A stretch of DNA of 64,000 nt from Lewinella sp. IMCC34191 (GCF_003390935.1 NZ_QNQZ01000001.1:186001-250000), one strand, 5' to 3'; shown: positions 1 through 8,550, numbered from the stretch's first letter. Made by a program: numbers and translations. Notes: generated from the sequence alone by a model not told the origin.

Positions 1-254
1 AGCACCTGGCCCATGGATACACCGAAAAGCTGACCAGCCCGATATACGCTACCGGGGTGGGCTTGCTCCTGCAGGGTTTTGCCGATATTGACGCTGGTCG
101 CGTCGTTGTCGCCAAGCCGAAGAAGGAAGAGCCGGTCACCGAATTGGAGCTCGAGGAACAGATCAAGGAAGAGGCCAGCGGGCCGACCTGGTTCGACAAC
201 GTCTTTAAGCGCACCAAGGAGTGGTTCGAAGCCGAGCCCGACAGCGACTTCTAG
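1..254 (+). CDS. ftsA: Cell division protein FtsA, C-terminal fragment
   Basis: The reading frame is open from the window edge (codons from base 3) and ends at 254, so only the last ~83 residues are present. It contains SPIYATGVGLLLQGF, typical of the end of the actin-like FtsA fold, followed by a long acidic linker and a C-terminal segment (FDNVFKRTKEWFEAE) resembling the amphipathic helix by which FtsA binds the membrane. FtsA tethers FtsZ filaments to the inner membrane. It sits 96 bp upstream of ftsZ on the same strand, the usual division-cluster order. Identification rests on the C-terminal motif plus this neighbour. Confidence 0.9.
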   Translation, partial: HLAHGYTEKLTSPIYATGVGLLLQGFADIDAGRVVVAKPKKEEPVTELELEEQIKEEASGPTWFDNVFKRTKEWFEAEPDSDF

Positions 255-350
255 CAAACACCCCACATACTAAACAACCATTCAAAAGTCACTCGGCAGC
301 ACAAGACCATCCAAGCGAACGGCACGGCGGCACGAGATCAACATACAATA

Positions 351-1817
351 ATGACTATCGACTTCCCACAGGGAGAATCTCCCATCATCAAAGTGATCGG
401 CGTAGGCGGCGGCGGCAGCAACGCGGTCAATCACATGTACAATCAGGGTATTGTTGGCGTCGACTTCGCCATCTGCAATACCGACCATCAGGCCATGGAG
501 CTCAGCAACGTGCCGACCAAGATCCAGCTCGGCCCCGCCCTCACCGAAGGACGCGGAGCGGGATCCAAACCCAACGTAGGTAAGCTCGCCTGCGAGGAAA
601 GCATCGAGGAGGTGCGTAAATACCTCGACAATAACTGCCGGATGCTCTTCGTCACCGCCGGTATGGGCGGTGGTACCGGAACCGGAGCGGCACCCATCAT
701 CGCGCGTACCGCACGGGAAATGAATATTCTTACGGTAGGTATCGTAACGCTGCCCTTCACCTTCGAGGGACGTCGCCGTGCCAATAACGGTATGGACGGT
801 CTTCAGGAACTGAAGGATAACGTCGATACCCTCATCGTGATCTCCAACGATAAGCTGCGGCAGATCCACGGAAACCTGAACCTCAGCGAAGCCTTCTCCA
901 AGGCCGATAACATCCTGACCACCGCGGCTAAGGGTATCGCGGAGATCATTACCGTTGCCGGTTACGTCAACGTTGACTTCGAGGACGTTAATACCGTCAT
1001 GCGCGACAGTGGCGTAGCGATCATGGGTACGGCCAGTGCCGATGGCGACGACCGCGCCCGCGTAGCCGTCGATCAGGCGCTCCACAGCCCGCTGCTCGAG
1101 GACAACGATATCCGGGGTGCCAACCACATCCTGCTCAACATCACCAGTGGTAACCGCGAAGTCACCATGGATGAGATCTTCGAGATCACGGAATTCGTGC
1201 AGGAGGAAGCCGGCTACGGTACCGACCTTATCTGGGGTAACTGCTTCGACGAAAGCCTGGGCGACAAGGTCAGCGTGACCGTCATCGCTACCGGCTTTGG
1301 CGACAAGAAGTACGTCAACCGCGGCGTGGCCCCCGAGCGGCAGTTCGTTCACCTGGATGAGGACCGGCAGAAGGAACGCCGCGCCTCCCTGGAGGATATT
1401 ACCGGCGAAGATGAGGCCGTTGGATTCGGCAAGCCCGACCAGACCAAGACCTTTGAATTCGAGGATATGGAAGAGGCGAAGGCGCGGCTACGGGCCCGCC
1501 GCCGCGACAGCGGTAGCTTCGCCAGCAACTACCTGCAGGAAGAAGAGGACGCCCGCCGTGAGGCCCAGCGCCGTGAAATGGAATTGCGCGATCGCGAACG
1601 CCGCGAGGCCCTGCGCCAGCGGACCGAATTGCCCAAACTGAGCAACCCGAAGGTGGTCAACGAGCTGGAAAATCAGCCCGCCTACCTACGCCGCAACGTC
1701 CAGCTGGACGCCAGCAAGCCCGGGGAGCAGGAGGAAGTCAGCCGCTGGAGCATCACCGACGATGAGAAGGTACCGCTGCGCCGCAACAACTCCTTCCTCC
1801 ACGACAATGTCGACTAA
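351..1817 (+). CDS. ftsZ: Cell division GTPase FtsZ
   Basis: Tubulin-like GTPase that polymerises into the division ring. The N-terminal half shows the GVGGGGSNAV nucleotide-binding loop near residue 20, the tubulin signature GGGTGTG at about residues 106-112 and the T7-loop region NVDFEDVNTVM. Residues ~320-488 form a charged linker rich in Arg/Glu, followed by PAYLRRNV and a basic C-terminal peptide (DEKVPLRRN) of the type that docks FtsA. The 488-residue length is normal for Bacteroidota FtsZ, which carry long tails. The gene follows ftsA and is closed by a strong terminator at 1920-1956. The ATG start gives the standard short N-terminus before the GTPase fold. Confidence 0.98.
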   Translation: MTIDFPQGESPIIKVIGVGGGGSNAVNHMYNQGIVGVDFAICNTDHQAMELSNVPTKIQLGPALTEGRGAGSKPNVGKLACEESIEEVRKYLDNNCRMLFVTAGMGGGTGTGAAPIIARTAREMNILTVGIVTLPFTFEGRRRANNGMDGLQELKDNVDTLIVISNDKLRQIHGNLNLSEAFSKADNILTTAAKGIAEIITVAGYVNVDFEDVNTVMRDSGVAIMGTASADGDDRARVAVDQALHSPLLEDNDIRGANHILLNITSGNREVTMDEIFEITEFVQEEAGYGTDLIWGNCFDESLGDKVSVTVIATGFGDKKYVNRGVAPERQFVHLDEDRQKERRASLEDITGEDEAVGFGKPDQTKTFEFEDMEEAKARLRARRRDSGSFASNYLQEEEDARREAQRREMELRDRERREALRQRTELPKLSNPKVVNELENQPAYLRRNVQLDASKPGEQEEVSRWSITDDEKVPLRRNNSFLHDNVD

Positions 1818-1919
1818 CCGTTCTAAGTCTCAATTTAATACGTCTATTATATCCGTTTTCTACTGAAGCTGGTGCGCCACGTGCCCCAGCCTTAGTATTC
1901 ACACCGTTTTAGCTTTGTA

Positions 1920-1956
1920 GCGGGTAGCGAGGGGTCAATCTCGCTGCCCGCTTTTT
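1920..1956 (+). terminator. Rho-independent terminator after ftsZ
   Basis: A 12-bp stem (GCGGGTAGCGAG at 1920-1931 paired with CTCGCTGCCCGC at 1940-1951, one G-T wobble) with an 8-nt loop is followed directly by five T residues. It lies 100 bp past the ftsZ stop and should end the division-cluster transcript. A TAnnTTTG-like box (1910-1917) just before it is probably coincidental. Confidence 0.85.
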
Positions 1957-2016
1957 CATCCGTGTCTGACCATTACAGCAAGGCACATGCAAACCGTAAT
2001 ACAAAAATCCTATCCT

Positions 2017-2946
2017 ATGACCCTTTCCCGCCTATTTTGCCTACTCGTCCTCATTACCTCTTTCGCCTGCCAGGACGACGATGATATTGAGCCCGTCCAA
2101 TCCCGGTTTCTCCCAGAAGACGTACCGGGGATTTACTATGCGGATGAACCGGACGGTGAATTCGACCTCATTTACGATAGTTTAATTGCACGCGTCGGTA
2201 GCAGTAGTGTTACTACCCTGGCAGCCGAGATCGATCACGCGCAAAATGCCGCCGGCGTCGGATTTACTATGCGTCCTACCCGCTTGGTTATGATGAGCTT
2301 CCCAAATGAAGACGGCTCGCTTATCGAAGTTAATCCGCTAGCCGGCCTGGACGTTCCCCAGAAAATGCTGACCTACGAAGCGGAGGCCGGAACAGTGCTG
2401 ATGATCTTCAACGATACCAAGTATTTGGCCGACCGCTACGGTGTACAGGATGCTTCAATCCTTAGTTCCATACTCAACACGCTCGGGAATTTGCCGCAAT
2501 TATCGGGTGTTACCGGTAACGTGTACGCAAATAATGAGCCAACTGAATTAGAGGAGGGAATAATTACCTACACCGCCGGCGGATCGGTCGATTCGGTCTA
2601 TACGGCCCTACGCGGCGCGCTTCAATCGAACAGGGCTATTTCCATTATCACCGAAGTGGATCACCAGGCAAATGCGACCCAGGTTGGGGTAGAACTGCCT
2701 CCGAACCGACTCATCGTTTTCGGCAATCCGAATTTAGGGACCCCGCTGCTGCTGGAAGCCCAGACGATAGGCCTCGACCTGCCCCAAAAGATGGTTGTAT
2801 TCGAATCGGCCCCAGGGGAAGTAACGGTGGCCTACAACGACCCGTACTATCTCGCGGATCGTCATGGCATAGACGAGTCTACACCGCAGCTGAGCACCAT
2901 CAGCGATGCCCTGGAAGGGCTGGCCCGTGGTGCATTAGGACTGTAA
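2017..2946 (+). CDS. Lipoprotein with two tandem DUF302 domains
   Basis: The protein starts with a lipoprotein signal (hydrophobic stretch then SFAC, followed by acidic DDDD), so it should be anchored in the envelope. Two homologous halves follow: each has an 'I-x-E-x-DH' start, a 'P-x-R-L-x-x-F/M-x-N' strand, 'GLDLPQKM' or 'GLDVPQKM', and an ending of the type 'YNDPYYLADRHGI'. These are hallmarks of DUF302, a small alpha/beta domain of unknown biochemical role. The ATG at 2017 is preferred over one 30 bp upstream because it places the signal peptide at the N-terminus. The gene stands alone between two terminators. No enzymatic function can be assigned. Confidence 0.82.
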   Translation: MTLSRLFCLLVLITSFACQDDDDIEPVQSRFLPEDVPGIYYADEPDGEFDLIYDSLIARVGSSSVTTLAAEIDHAQNAAGVGFTMRPTRLVMMSFPNEDGSLIEVNPLAGLDVPQKMLTYEAEAGTVLMIFNDTKYLADRYGVQDASILSSILNTLGNLPQLSGVTGNVYANNEPTELEEGIITYTAGGSVDSVYTALRGALQSNRAISIITEVDHQANATQVGVELPPNRLIVFGNPNLGTPLLLEAQTIGLDLPQKMVVFESAPGEVTVAYNDPYYLADRHGIDESTPQLSTISDALEGLARGALGL

Positions 2947-3081
2947 GCCTAGCCCATACCGAACAAAATGCACACGGACCGACCTATATAAGTGGGAACA
3001 AGCAAATGTCTTTGGACGGCTTGTCTTACCTGATCCCATAAATTACTGTTATAGCGTCCGGCCTAACTCACCGGAACATGT

Positions 3082-3115
3082 AAAAGCCCCTCGCCGAATT
3101 TCGGCGGGGGGCTTT
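3082..3115. terminator. Bidirectional terminator between convergent genes
   Basis: AAAGCCCC-T-CGCCG (from 3083) pairs with CGGCG-G-GGGGCTTT (to 3115) around a short AATTT loop, giving a ~14-bp stem with A- and T-flanks on both sides. It lies between the DUF302 lipoprotein gene (+) and the OsmC-like gene (-), and can serve both. Confidence 0.85.
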
Positions 3116-3141
3116 CTGCGTGTTAGGATGGTATTTGGGTG

Positions 3142-3552
3142 CTATCCCAGGGTATAATCCAGCGTGATATTGGTGTTGAGCACCTTCGAGATCGGGCAGT
3201 TGATTTTCGCGTCGTTGATGATCTTATCGAACTCATCTTTCTCGATCCCATCTACCTTTGCCTTCGTGGTCAGGTGACTTTCGACGATCTTCTGATCCTG
3301 GAAGTCGACCGCGCAGTCGGTAGTCAGTTCCGTGGCCGTGTAACCGGCTTCGCCCAATTTGGCGCTCAGTGCCATGGTGAAGCAGCCGGCGTGAGCCGCG
3401 GCGATCAGTTCCTCGGGGTTCGTTCCCTTGCCGTTTTCGAAGCGGCTTTTGTAGGAATAGGAGGTGTGCTCCAGTACGGTACTCTTGGTAGTCAGGTTGC
3501 CGGATCCTTCCTTGACGGATCCTTGCCATACGGCGGTTGCAGTACGTTTCAT
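3142..3552 (-). CDS. OsmC/Ohr-family peroxiredoxin
   Basis: A 136-residue protein of the OsmC family, cytoplasmic thiol peroxidases that reduce organic hydroperoxides. The two redox cysteines are in place: C57 in AAAHAGCFTMALS and C119 in AKINCPISK. The N-terminal strand pattern MKRTATAVWQG and the TNPEELIAAAHAGC helix are typical of the OsmC branch. The start at 3552 is chosen because homologues begin with M-K-R-x-A-x-A-x-W; an upstream in-frame extension lies in the intergenic region and overlaps the divergent dehydrogenase gene. It is transcribed divergently from the SDR gene, with only 70 bp between the two starts. Confidence 0.93.
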   Translation of the reverse strand: MKRTATAVWQGSVKEGSGNLTTKSTVLEHTSYSYKSRFENGKGTNPEELIAAAHAGCFTMALSAKLGEAGYTATELTTDCAVDFQDQKIVESHLTTKAKVDGIEKDEFDKIINDAKINCPISKVLNTNITLDYTLG

Positions 3553-3622
3553 AAGTAATTTGTTTTGTAGCTCCCTTACGAGTACCGGCCCCCTTTTGTT
3601 CGTAGCTAGTACCTTACCGACC

Positions 3623-4315
3623 ATGAAGATTGCAGTAGTAAGCGGAGCCAACCGGGGGCTCGGTAAGGAAGTCGTTCGGCAACTTGCGCGCAAGGGAATG
3701 CGGGTCATTCTCACCAGCCGGACCGAAAGCGGCAAGGAGGTGGCCCAAGCCTTTCAGGATCAACGGCTGGACGTCGTGTACCACCAATTGGACGTGGCCG
3801 ACGGACAGAGCATCGACGAACTCGTTGACTACCTGCGGGAAGAATTCGGTACGATCGACATACTGGTCAATAATGCCGGTATTCATTACGACACCTACCA
3901 GGATACCCTGACGGCTGACTTCGGCATCGTGGAGGAAGCGTTTCGGGTCAATACGCTCGGGCCCTGGCGGCTCAGCAAGGCGCTTTATCCGCTGCTCCGC
4001 AAGGGTGGGGGAGGCCGCATCGTGAACGTATCCAGCTCGAGCGGAAGTTTTGTCGAGTCGTGGCCCGGTACCCCGGCCTACGCCATCACCAAGGCCGGAC
4101 TGAACATGCTCACCGTAAAGATGGCGGCGGATATGGCCGAGGATCAAATCCTGGTCAATGCCGTTTGCCCAGGATGGGTGCGAACCGAAATGGGCGGCCA
4201 GGAAGCCCCCCGCAGCGTGGAAGAAGGAGCCGGCAGCATCGTCTGGGCCGCCCTGATTCCGGATGACGGCCCCACGGCAGGATTTTTCAAGGACGGGGAG
4301 CCGGTGAAGTGGTAG
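3623..4315 (+). CDS. Short-chain dehydrogenase/reductase
   Basis: A 230-residue classical SDR with a Rossmann fold. Visible motifs are the cofactor loop SGANRGLG (residues 7-14), NNAG in DILVNNAGIHYD, the catalytic Ser in NVSSSSGSF and YxxxK in PAYAITKAG. The end (VCPGWVRTEMGG, SIVWAALIP) matches carbonyl-reductase-like SDRs, which use NAD(P)H to reduce aldehydes, ketones or quinones; the substrate is not readable from sequence. The ATG at 3623 directly precedes the Rossmann strand, so the longer in-frame extension is not used. It is divergent from the OsmC gene and converges on blh. Confidence 0.9.
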   Translation: MKIAVVSGANRGLGKEVVRQLARKGMRVILTSRTESGKEVAQAFQDQRLDVVYHQLDVADGQSIDELVDYLREEFGTIDILVNNAGIHYDTYQDTLTADFGIVEEAFRVNTLGPWRLSKALYPLLRKGGGGRIVNVSSSSGSFVESWPGTPAYAITKAGLNMLTVKMAADMAEDQILVNAVCPGWVRTEMGGQEAPRSVEEGAGSIVWAALIPDDGPTAGFFKDGEPVKW

Positions 4316-4351
4316 AAGTATCGGACTCGGCTAGTCTATAGATAGGCCAGT

Positions 4352-5197
4352 TTACGGGCGGTATACCCGGTCCACCAATAAGGCGTGCGGCAGCGTGATT
4401 AGGCTCACCATGATAAACAGGTAGCTTAGGTCGGGTGTCTGTGGGCCGCGCGCGTGCAACAACAGGTAGGCCACGCCCATCGATACGAAGGCGCCCAGGC
4501 TCAGCGGAAGCAACTGCAGTAGATAGGTGGACCACCCACGGGTAAGCCGGTGACGCGTCAGGTAGCGCCACTGTTCGACCAGTGCCGGCAGCGAATGCCA
4601 GAGCAGGAAGAATACGGCAAAGCCGAGGAGCAGGTCGGTGCCGAGATAAACGGCGACCAGAATGACCAGGTCGAGTAGCCGCGCCCACTGGCGATTGAGT
4701 AGGGCAAAGGAGACGTTTGCCGTCACCAACAATGCCGGTATGCCGCCGCTCCAGCCGGCGGGTAGGTCTACCCGGTAACCCAGCATGCCGGTGATGATGG
4801 GCTCGGCCTGCGGATAGTGGTACAGCACCGGAAAGCCGAGTACGAAAGTACCCCACAACAGCCGGTCCGCCAGGTTTCCCCCGTGGGGCTGCCCGAAGTG
4901 ATACACCGAAACGGCCAGAAATAATAAGAGGGCTACGGCGGGCCACCACCACCAGATCAGCGTATAGCTACCGATTACCCCGACGTAATACACGGCGAAG
5001 GCAAACACTGAAAAGGCCGATCCGGCGGACTGGCGGCTACGGAAGATCAGGTGATCCGCTGCCCCGTGCGGGATGCCCAATGCTAGCAAAACCATAGCTA
5101 TGCCCAGACTGCCGGCCGGCGGCGACAGGAACGCGATGAGCAGCGTAAGCCCACGTATGATCCAGGAGAGCCGGCCACCCGTCGATGCTTGTATCAT
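4352..5197 (-). CDS. blh: Brp/Blh-family beta-carotene 15,15'-dioxygenase
   Basis: A 281-residue polytopic membrane protein of the Brp/Blh family, which cleaves beta-carotene into two retinal molecules. The conserved iron-binding histidine motifs are visible: GIPHGAADHL (H44, H49), VYHFGQPH (H100, H105), LLWHSLP and a C-terminal TLPHALLVD. Its ATG shares one base with the stop codon of the upstream rhodopsin gene (TAATG at 5199-5195), so the two are surely co-transcribed and probably translationally coupled. This supplies the chromophore for the rhodopsin. No carotenoid (crt) genes are in the window, so beta-carotene must be made elsewhere. It converges on the SDR gene. Confidence 0.94.
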   Translation of the reverse strand: MIQASTGGRLSWIIRGLTLLIAFLSPPAGSLGIAMVLLALGIPHGAADHLIFRSRQSAGSAFSVFAFAVYYVGVIGSYTLIWWWWPAVALLLFLAVSVYHFGQPHGGNLADRLLWGTFVLGFPVLYHYPQAEPIITGMLGYRVDLPAGWSGGIPALLVTANVSFALLNRQWARLLDLVILVAVYLGTDLLLGFAVFFLLWHSLPALVEQWRYLTRHRLTRGWSTYLLQLLPLSLGAFVSMGVAYLLLHARGPQTPDLSYLFIMVSLITLPHALLVDRVYRP

Positions 5198-6042
5198 TAC
5201 CGGTGTAAAGCCGAATAATCGTAGCCCTGTTCGCGGCTCAGAATTTGGGCCAGCTGGGTCAGCAGGATACCGTAAATCACCTTGGAGGTGATGTCCGCAA
5301 CGGTGTAGGTCATCTGACGGGCGACAATGCCGGTTTCATTGAAGAACCCGCCTTCAATGCCAAGCAGGTGGGGCATCAGGTAGGCACCGGGATAAAGGAA
5401 CCAGGAGACGAGGAAGATGATCCAAATGTTGTTGAGTACCTTTTTGGCCGGGTCGGAGAGCCCCTCTTTCCCTTCCTTGATGACCTTGTTCATCAACCAA
5501 AGGATGTGTAAAAAGAATACCGTAGAAATAGCGCCCCAGACGAAAAAGGCCGTCAAATTCGTCACCTCGTAATATTGACCGATGTAGCCCGTGATGATCA
5601 TGAGGGAGCCCGAAAACCAGAACTGATTGCGGATGCTCGAAAAGCTGCTGCTGGTAAGCGACACCACGAACAGAATCTGGAACAACAGCATCGGTACGTC
5701 GATCAGCCAATTGAGGTAGCGGTAGCCGTTATTGAAGAGATCGTCGCCTGTGGTTAGGACATATCTGCCGCTGTCCAAATCGAAATTAAAGGTATTGTTC
5801 CAGTTCTGCGACTGGACGTACAACAGCAGGAAGGCCGAAACCATCACGACGCCGGACAGCACCGAAGAAATGCGGAACTTTGGAGAAACGTACTTAGTCG
5901 TTACTACGAAGTAGAACAGGGCGGCCAGCATCACGGCGTAGCCCAGGGTCAGACAGTGTGCCACCATCTGGTAGGCCATTTCGGAAAGACCGTCCCGCAG
6001 GGCGATGTAGTTTTCAAAATTAGCGTTCCCTAGTTGATCCAT
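5197..6042 (-). CDS. Light-driven sodium-pumping rhodopsin (NDQ type)
   Basis: A seven-helix microbial rhodopsin of 281 residues, strikingly similar to Krokinobacter/Dokdonia KR2 along its length. The third helix reads RYLNWLIDVPMLLFQ, giving N111, D115 and Q122, the NDQ motif that defines Na+ pumps (KR2 N112/D116/Q123). The retinal Schiff-base lysine is K254 with counter-residue D250 (TVADITSKVIYG). The N-terminal LGNANFENYI helix, which caps the extracellular side in KR2, is also kept. In light it should export Na+ (H+ if Na+ is absent). It is first in an operon with blh, with an AGGA-like sequence just before the ATG. No clear TAnnTTTG promoter was found upstream. Confidence 0.95.
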   Translation of the reverse strand: MDQLGNANFENYIALRDGLSEMAYQMVAHCLTLGYAVMLAALFYFVVTTKYVSPKFRISSVLSGVVMVSAFLLLYVQSQNWNNTFNFDLDSGRYVLTTGDDLFNNGYRYLNWLIDVPMLLFQILFVVSLTSSSFSSIRNQFWFSGSLMIITGYIGQYYEVTNLTAFFVWGAISTVFFLHILWLMNKVIKEGKEGLSDPAKKVLNNIWIIFLVSWFLYPGAYLMPHLLGIEGGFFNETGIVARQMTYTVADITSKVIYGILLTQLAQILSREQGYDYSALHR

Positions 6043-6175
6043 TTTCCTAGTGTGTTGATTATCTGCGTAATAGCACCCACGAAAAATTGTTTCGCAAAGG
6101 TGTTGTTAGGTCCGGTATTCAGAAATAAGGTGCCGCATCGAAACCAAAACCGGCAACATCTTCTTTGAGCGACCG

Positions 6176-7531
6176 ATGACCCGGTTCTTGACAAGGCTCA
6201 CCCCACTGCAGAAACTCCTCCTCGGGTATCTGTTCCTGCTGCTATTGGGGTGCGGCGTACTGAATTTGGAGGTATGCGGATCAGGTGATTCTACCTTCAT
6301 CGATCATTGCTTTACCGCAGCATCGGCCCTGACTACCACGGGCCTGACTACGCTCAACGTGGCCGATACGTACAAGCTACTCGGTGAAATCGTCATTCTG
6401 CTCCTGATGCAGGTTGGCGGCTTAGGATACATGTCCCTGGCCGGCTGGCTGCTGCTGGAGAGCAACTACGGACTTAAGTCACGAGAAGATGCGGAGGAGG
6501 AAGAGATGGTGGAGAACGACTACACCGTACCCGAGGGCTCGGACCACCGCAGTTTCGTCATCAAACTTCTCTGGTTCACGCTGATCTGTGAGGCGATCGG
6601 CAGCATTGTCCTGTCGCTGGCCTTTGCCGCGGCGGGCGAGTCGACGCCCGTCTGGAAAGGCATCTTTACCGCGGTCAGCGCCTTCTGTACGGCGGGCTTT
6701 CACCTCTTCGACAACAGCCTGCATGAATTCACCGAAAACGTGCCCGTCAACCTGGCGGTCATGACCCTTAGCCTGGCCGGCTCCTTCGGTTTTCTGTTTT
6801 TCGTAGACGTGTACGACCGGCTACGCGGCGCTACTAATCGCCTGGGTATTTCAACTCGCGCCATTTCGCTCGTGATGGCGGTCAGCCTGGTAGGCGTAAC
6901 GGCCACCCTGATGTTTTACGACCCCTACTTCCATACGGGGGGACAAGAAAACCTGGGGCTGCTGGCCGGTGCTTTCCAGGCCGTCAGCGCGGTGTCAACC
7001 ACCGGTTTCAGCACCGTACCGATCGACCGGCTCAGTCCGGCCAGTGCGCTGTTGCTCACCATCTTCATGTTCATTGGTGCTTCCCCGTCGGGTACGGGCG
7101 GCGGCATCAAAAACACTACCGCGGCTACGGCGGTAGCCTACGTGGTAGCCGTAGTACGGCGCAAGCGGGATGTCGTGTTGCTCGGGGCCAAATTACCCCG
7201 CAGGCGCATCCATTTAGCCGTGGCGCTGCTCATCGCCAACCTGGTGCTGGTGATGTTCGGCGGCTTCGTTCTGCTGGTGCGCACCCCGGATGCCTCCTTT
7301 GCCCCGATCTTCGAGGTCGTTTCGGCACTGGGTACGGTGGGGCTATCCCTGGGGACCACCGATACCGTGGATGCGGGGGGTAAGGTGCTGCTGATGGTGT
7401 TGATGATGCTCGGTCGGCTGGGCACTTTATCGGTCATCATGGCTCTACTGGGCTATTCCCCGAACACGCGTGAGGAGCGGGACGACGGCGACGGGCAAAG
7501 CCAGGACAGCGACATCGCCATTGAGGGCTAA
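6176..7531 (+). CDS. TrkH/KtrB-family potassium uptake protein
   Basis: A 451-residue membrane protein of the Trk/Ktr/HKT superfamily. Four pore loops, each with a filter glycine, can be read: SALTTTGLTT, SAFCTAGFHLF, SAVSTTGFST and SALGTVGLSLG. A charged cytoplasmic insertion rich in Glu (DAEEEEMVEND) follows the first repeat, and the C-terminus is acidic. Members take up K+, often with Na+ dependence, and are gated by a KtrA/TrkA RCK subunit; none is adjacent here, though one is encoded at 11252. The gene is divergent from the sodium rhodopsin across 133 bp, which suggests shared control or linked Na+/K+ physiology (inference). The ATG at 6176 starts right before TM1. Confidence 0.9.
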   Translation: MTRFLTRLTPLQKLLLGYLFLLLLGCGVLNLEVCGSGDSTFIDHCFTAASALTTTGLTTLNVADTYKLLGEIVILLLMQVGGLGYMSLAGWLLLESNYGLKSREDAEEEEMVENDYTVPEGSDHRSFVIKLLWFTLICEAIGSIVLSLAFAAAGESTPVWKGIFTAVSAFCTAGFHLFDNSLHEFTENVPVNLAVMTLSLAGSFGFLFFVDVYDRLRGATNRLGISTRAISLVMAVSLVGVTATLMFYDPYFHTGGQENLGLLAGAFQAVSAVSTTGFSTVPIDRLSPASALLLTIFMFIGASPSGTGGGIKNTTAATAVAYVVAVVRRKRDVVLLGAKLPRRRIHLAVALLIANLVLVMFGGFVLLVRTPDASFAPIFEVVSALGTVGLSLGTTDTVDAGGKVLLMVLMMLGRLGTLSVIMALLGYSPNTREERDDGDGQSQDSDIAIEG

Positions 7532-7632
7532 TCCTCCAACACCGGTAAGCCACCTTCCCTCCGACAGGTTCTCTATAATTACTTCCTGCAACGGGAACGA
7601 ATTTCGCTTGCCCCCTTTTAATATCATTATAT

Positions 7633-7647
7633 CCTGCGCTCCGCCGC
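7633..7647 (+). repeat. Dispersed GC-rich motif, copy 1
   Basis: Exact core CCTGCGCTCCGCCGC, preceded by AT-rich sequence; the usual CC after the core is replaced by AA. One of about ten copies in the window. Confidence 0.75.
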
Positions 7648-7852
7648 AAAAAGCTCACTGAAATGGCAAAAATGCGGTGCTGTTGCATTCTTTTCAGCCC
7701 GTGGGGCTACGCCCGAATGAACTGGCATAGAAAGGTTAGGGGTAGGGTAGTGCAATTTGGGGTGGTTAGGTGCTACCCGCTCGGATAGCGGCGAATTTTT
7801 TTCAATACGATATAGCTTTAGCCCAAATAGGAACTGGAAATGGATATTTGGT

Positions 7853-7867
7853 GCGGCGGAGCGCAGG
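7853..7867 (-). repeat. Dispersed GC-rich motif, copy 2
   Basis: Exact core on the minus strand, preceded there by TTTTTA and followed by ACCAAAT. It forms an inverted pair with copy 1. Confidence 0.75.
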
Positions 7868-7926
7868 TAAAAAGTCGCCTTTTGAAACGGAATACTGCCA
7901 CCAGCCGTCGGTCTATGTAAAAGAGC

Positions 7927-8337
7927 CTATCTCCGGGGTGTAAGGCCCCATTGCTCCGCCGCAGCCTCGACTTTTGACTTGACCGCCTTTGGTAAAGCGT
8001 CGCCCATATCAGTGATGGTAAGACATTGAACCAACGGCGTATTTTCCAAATTCCCCCTGTCTTTTTCAATGGTGAAAAGTCCTCCAATTTCGTCCGAGTA
8101 AAACACCTGCGGCCTCGTCTGCGCCGTATGTAGCATCGTCATGGTTGCCGCCCAGTATTTGCAGTAATCGATCATCGCCATATTAATCTCCACGTAGGGA
8201 AAACTTTCCCCCCGCGCGTACCTGATGAGGCGGTCCCAATTGTCCTCGATAAATTGCCTTCGTTTCGTTCGATCCGTCCGGTACTTGACCATGTCGGACT
8301 TGTCGTTACTCACGTAGCTCTGGTCGGTGCGTAGCAT
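7927..8337 (-). CDS. Hypothetical protein
   Basis: A 136-residue reading frame beginning MLRTDQSYVSNDKSD, rich in aromatic and charged residues (FIEDNWDRLIRYARGE, MIDYCKYWAATMTML), which reads like a genuine globular protein. I recognise no family. The frame stays open 47 codons further upstream, but that part covers an inverted repeat and a direct repeat (8371-8469) and is Arg/Pro-rich, so the internal ATG at 8337 is preferred. It sits between the TrkH gene (convergent) and the PPOX gene (same strand). It could also be a truncated remnant. Confidence 0.5.
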   Translation of the reverse strand: MLRTDQSYVSNDKSDMVKYRTDRTKRRQFIEDNWDRLIRYARGESFPYVEINMAMIDYCKYWAATMTMLHTAQTRPQVFYSDEIGGLFTIEKDRGNLENTPLVQCLTITDMGDALPKAVKSKVEAAAEQWGLTPRR

Positions 8338-8370
8338 CTCGCAGTAGGGCGGGTATGCGGGAAGCCTCGG

Positions 8371-8469
8371 CTCGGAGAGTAATCGACCTTGGATGGTCGT
8401 GTGGGTCTCCACGGTCCAGGGTCGAGACCCGCTGGGTCGAGGGGCTATACGAGAAGTCTCGGCTCGGAG
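8371..8469. repeat. 17-bp direct repeat flanking an inverted repeat
   Basis: GAAGCCTCGGCTCGGAG (8371-8387) recurs at 8453-8469 with one mismatch, 82 bp apart. Between them GGGTCTC (8403-8409) pairs with GAGACCC (8424-8430) around a 14-nt loop. The unit lies just upstream of the hypothetical gene on the minus strand. Confidence 0.6.
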
Positions 8470-8550
8470 TGCGTTCAACCCTAAAATTTAATTCAGTGAA
8501 AATTAGTTCCAACGAGCCAAATAGTCACTGGGCGCATCCCTTGCCACGTC

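Larger units (their letters stand above)
7532..7926. other. Intergenic region with an inverted pair of the dispersed motif
   Basis: This 395-bp gap between two convergent genes holds no convincing gene. It carries two inverted copies of the dispersed GC-rich motif (7633-7647 and 7853-7867). The ~205 bp between them are AT-rich, with no recognised coding content or clear terminator. Confidence 0.6.

Noticed and set aside
282-1352. 356-codon minus-strand frame over ftsZ
   Set aside because: ftsZ is certain; the antisense translation has no recognisable pattern.
1910-1917. TAGCTTTG as a promoter for the DUF302 gene
   Set aside because: It has no TTTG at a proper distance and would place the transcription start inside the ftsZ terminator.
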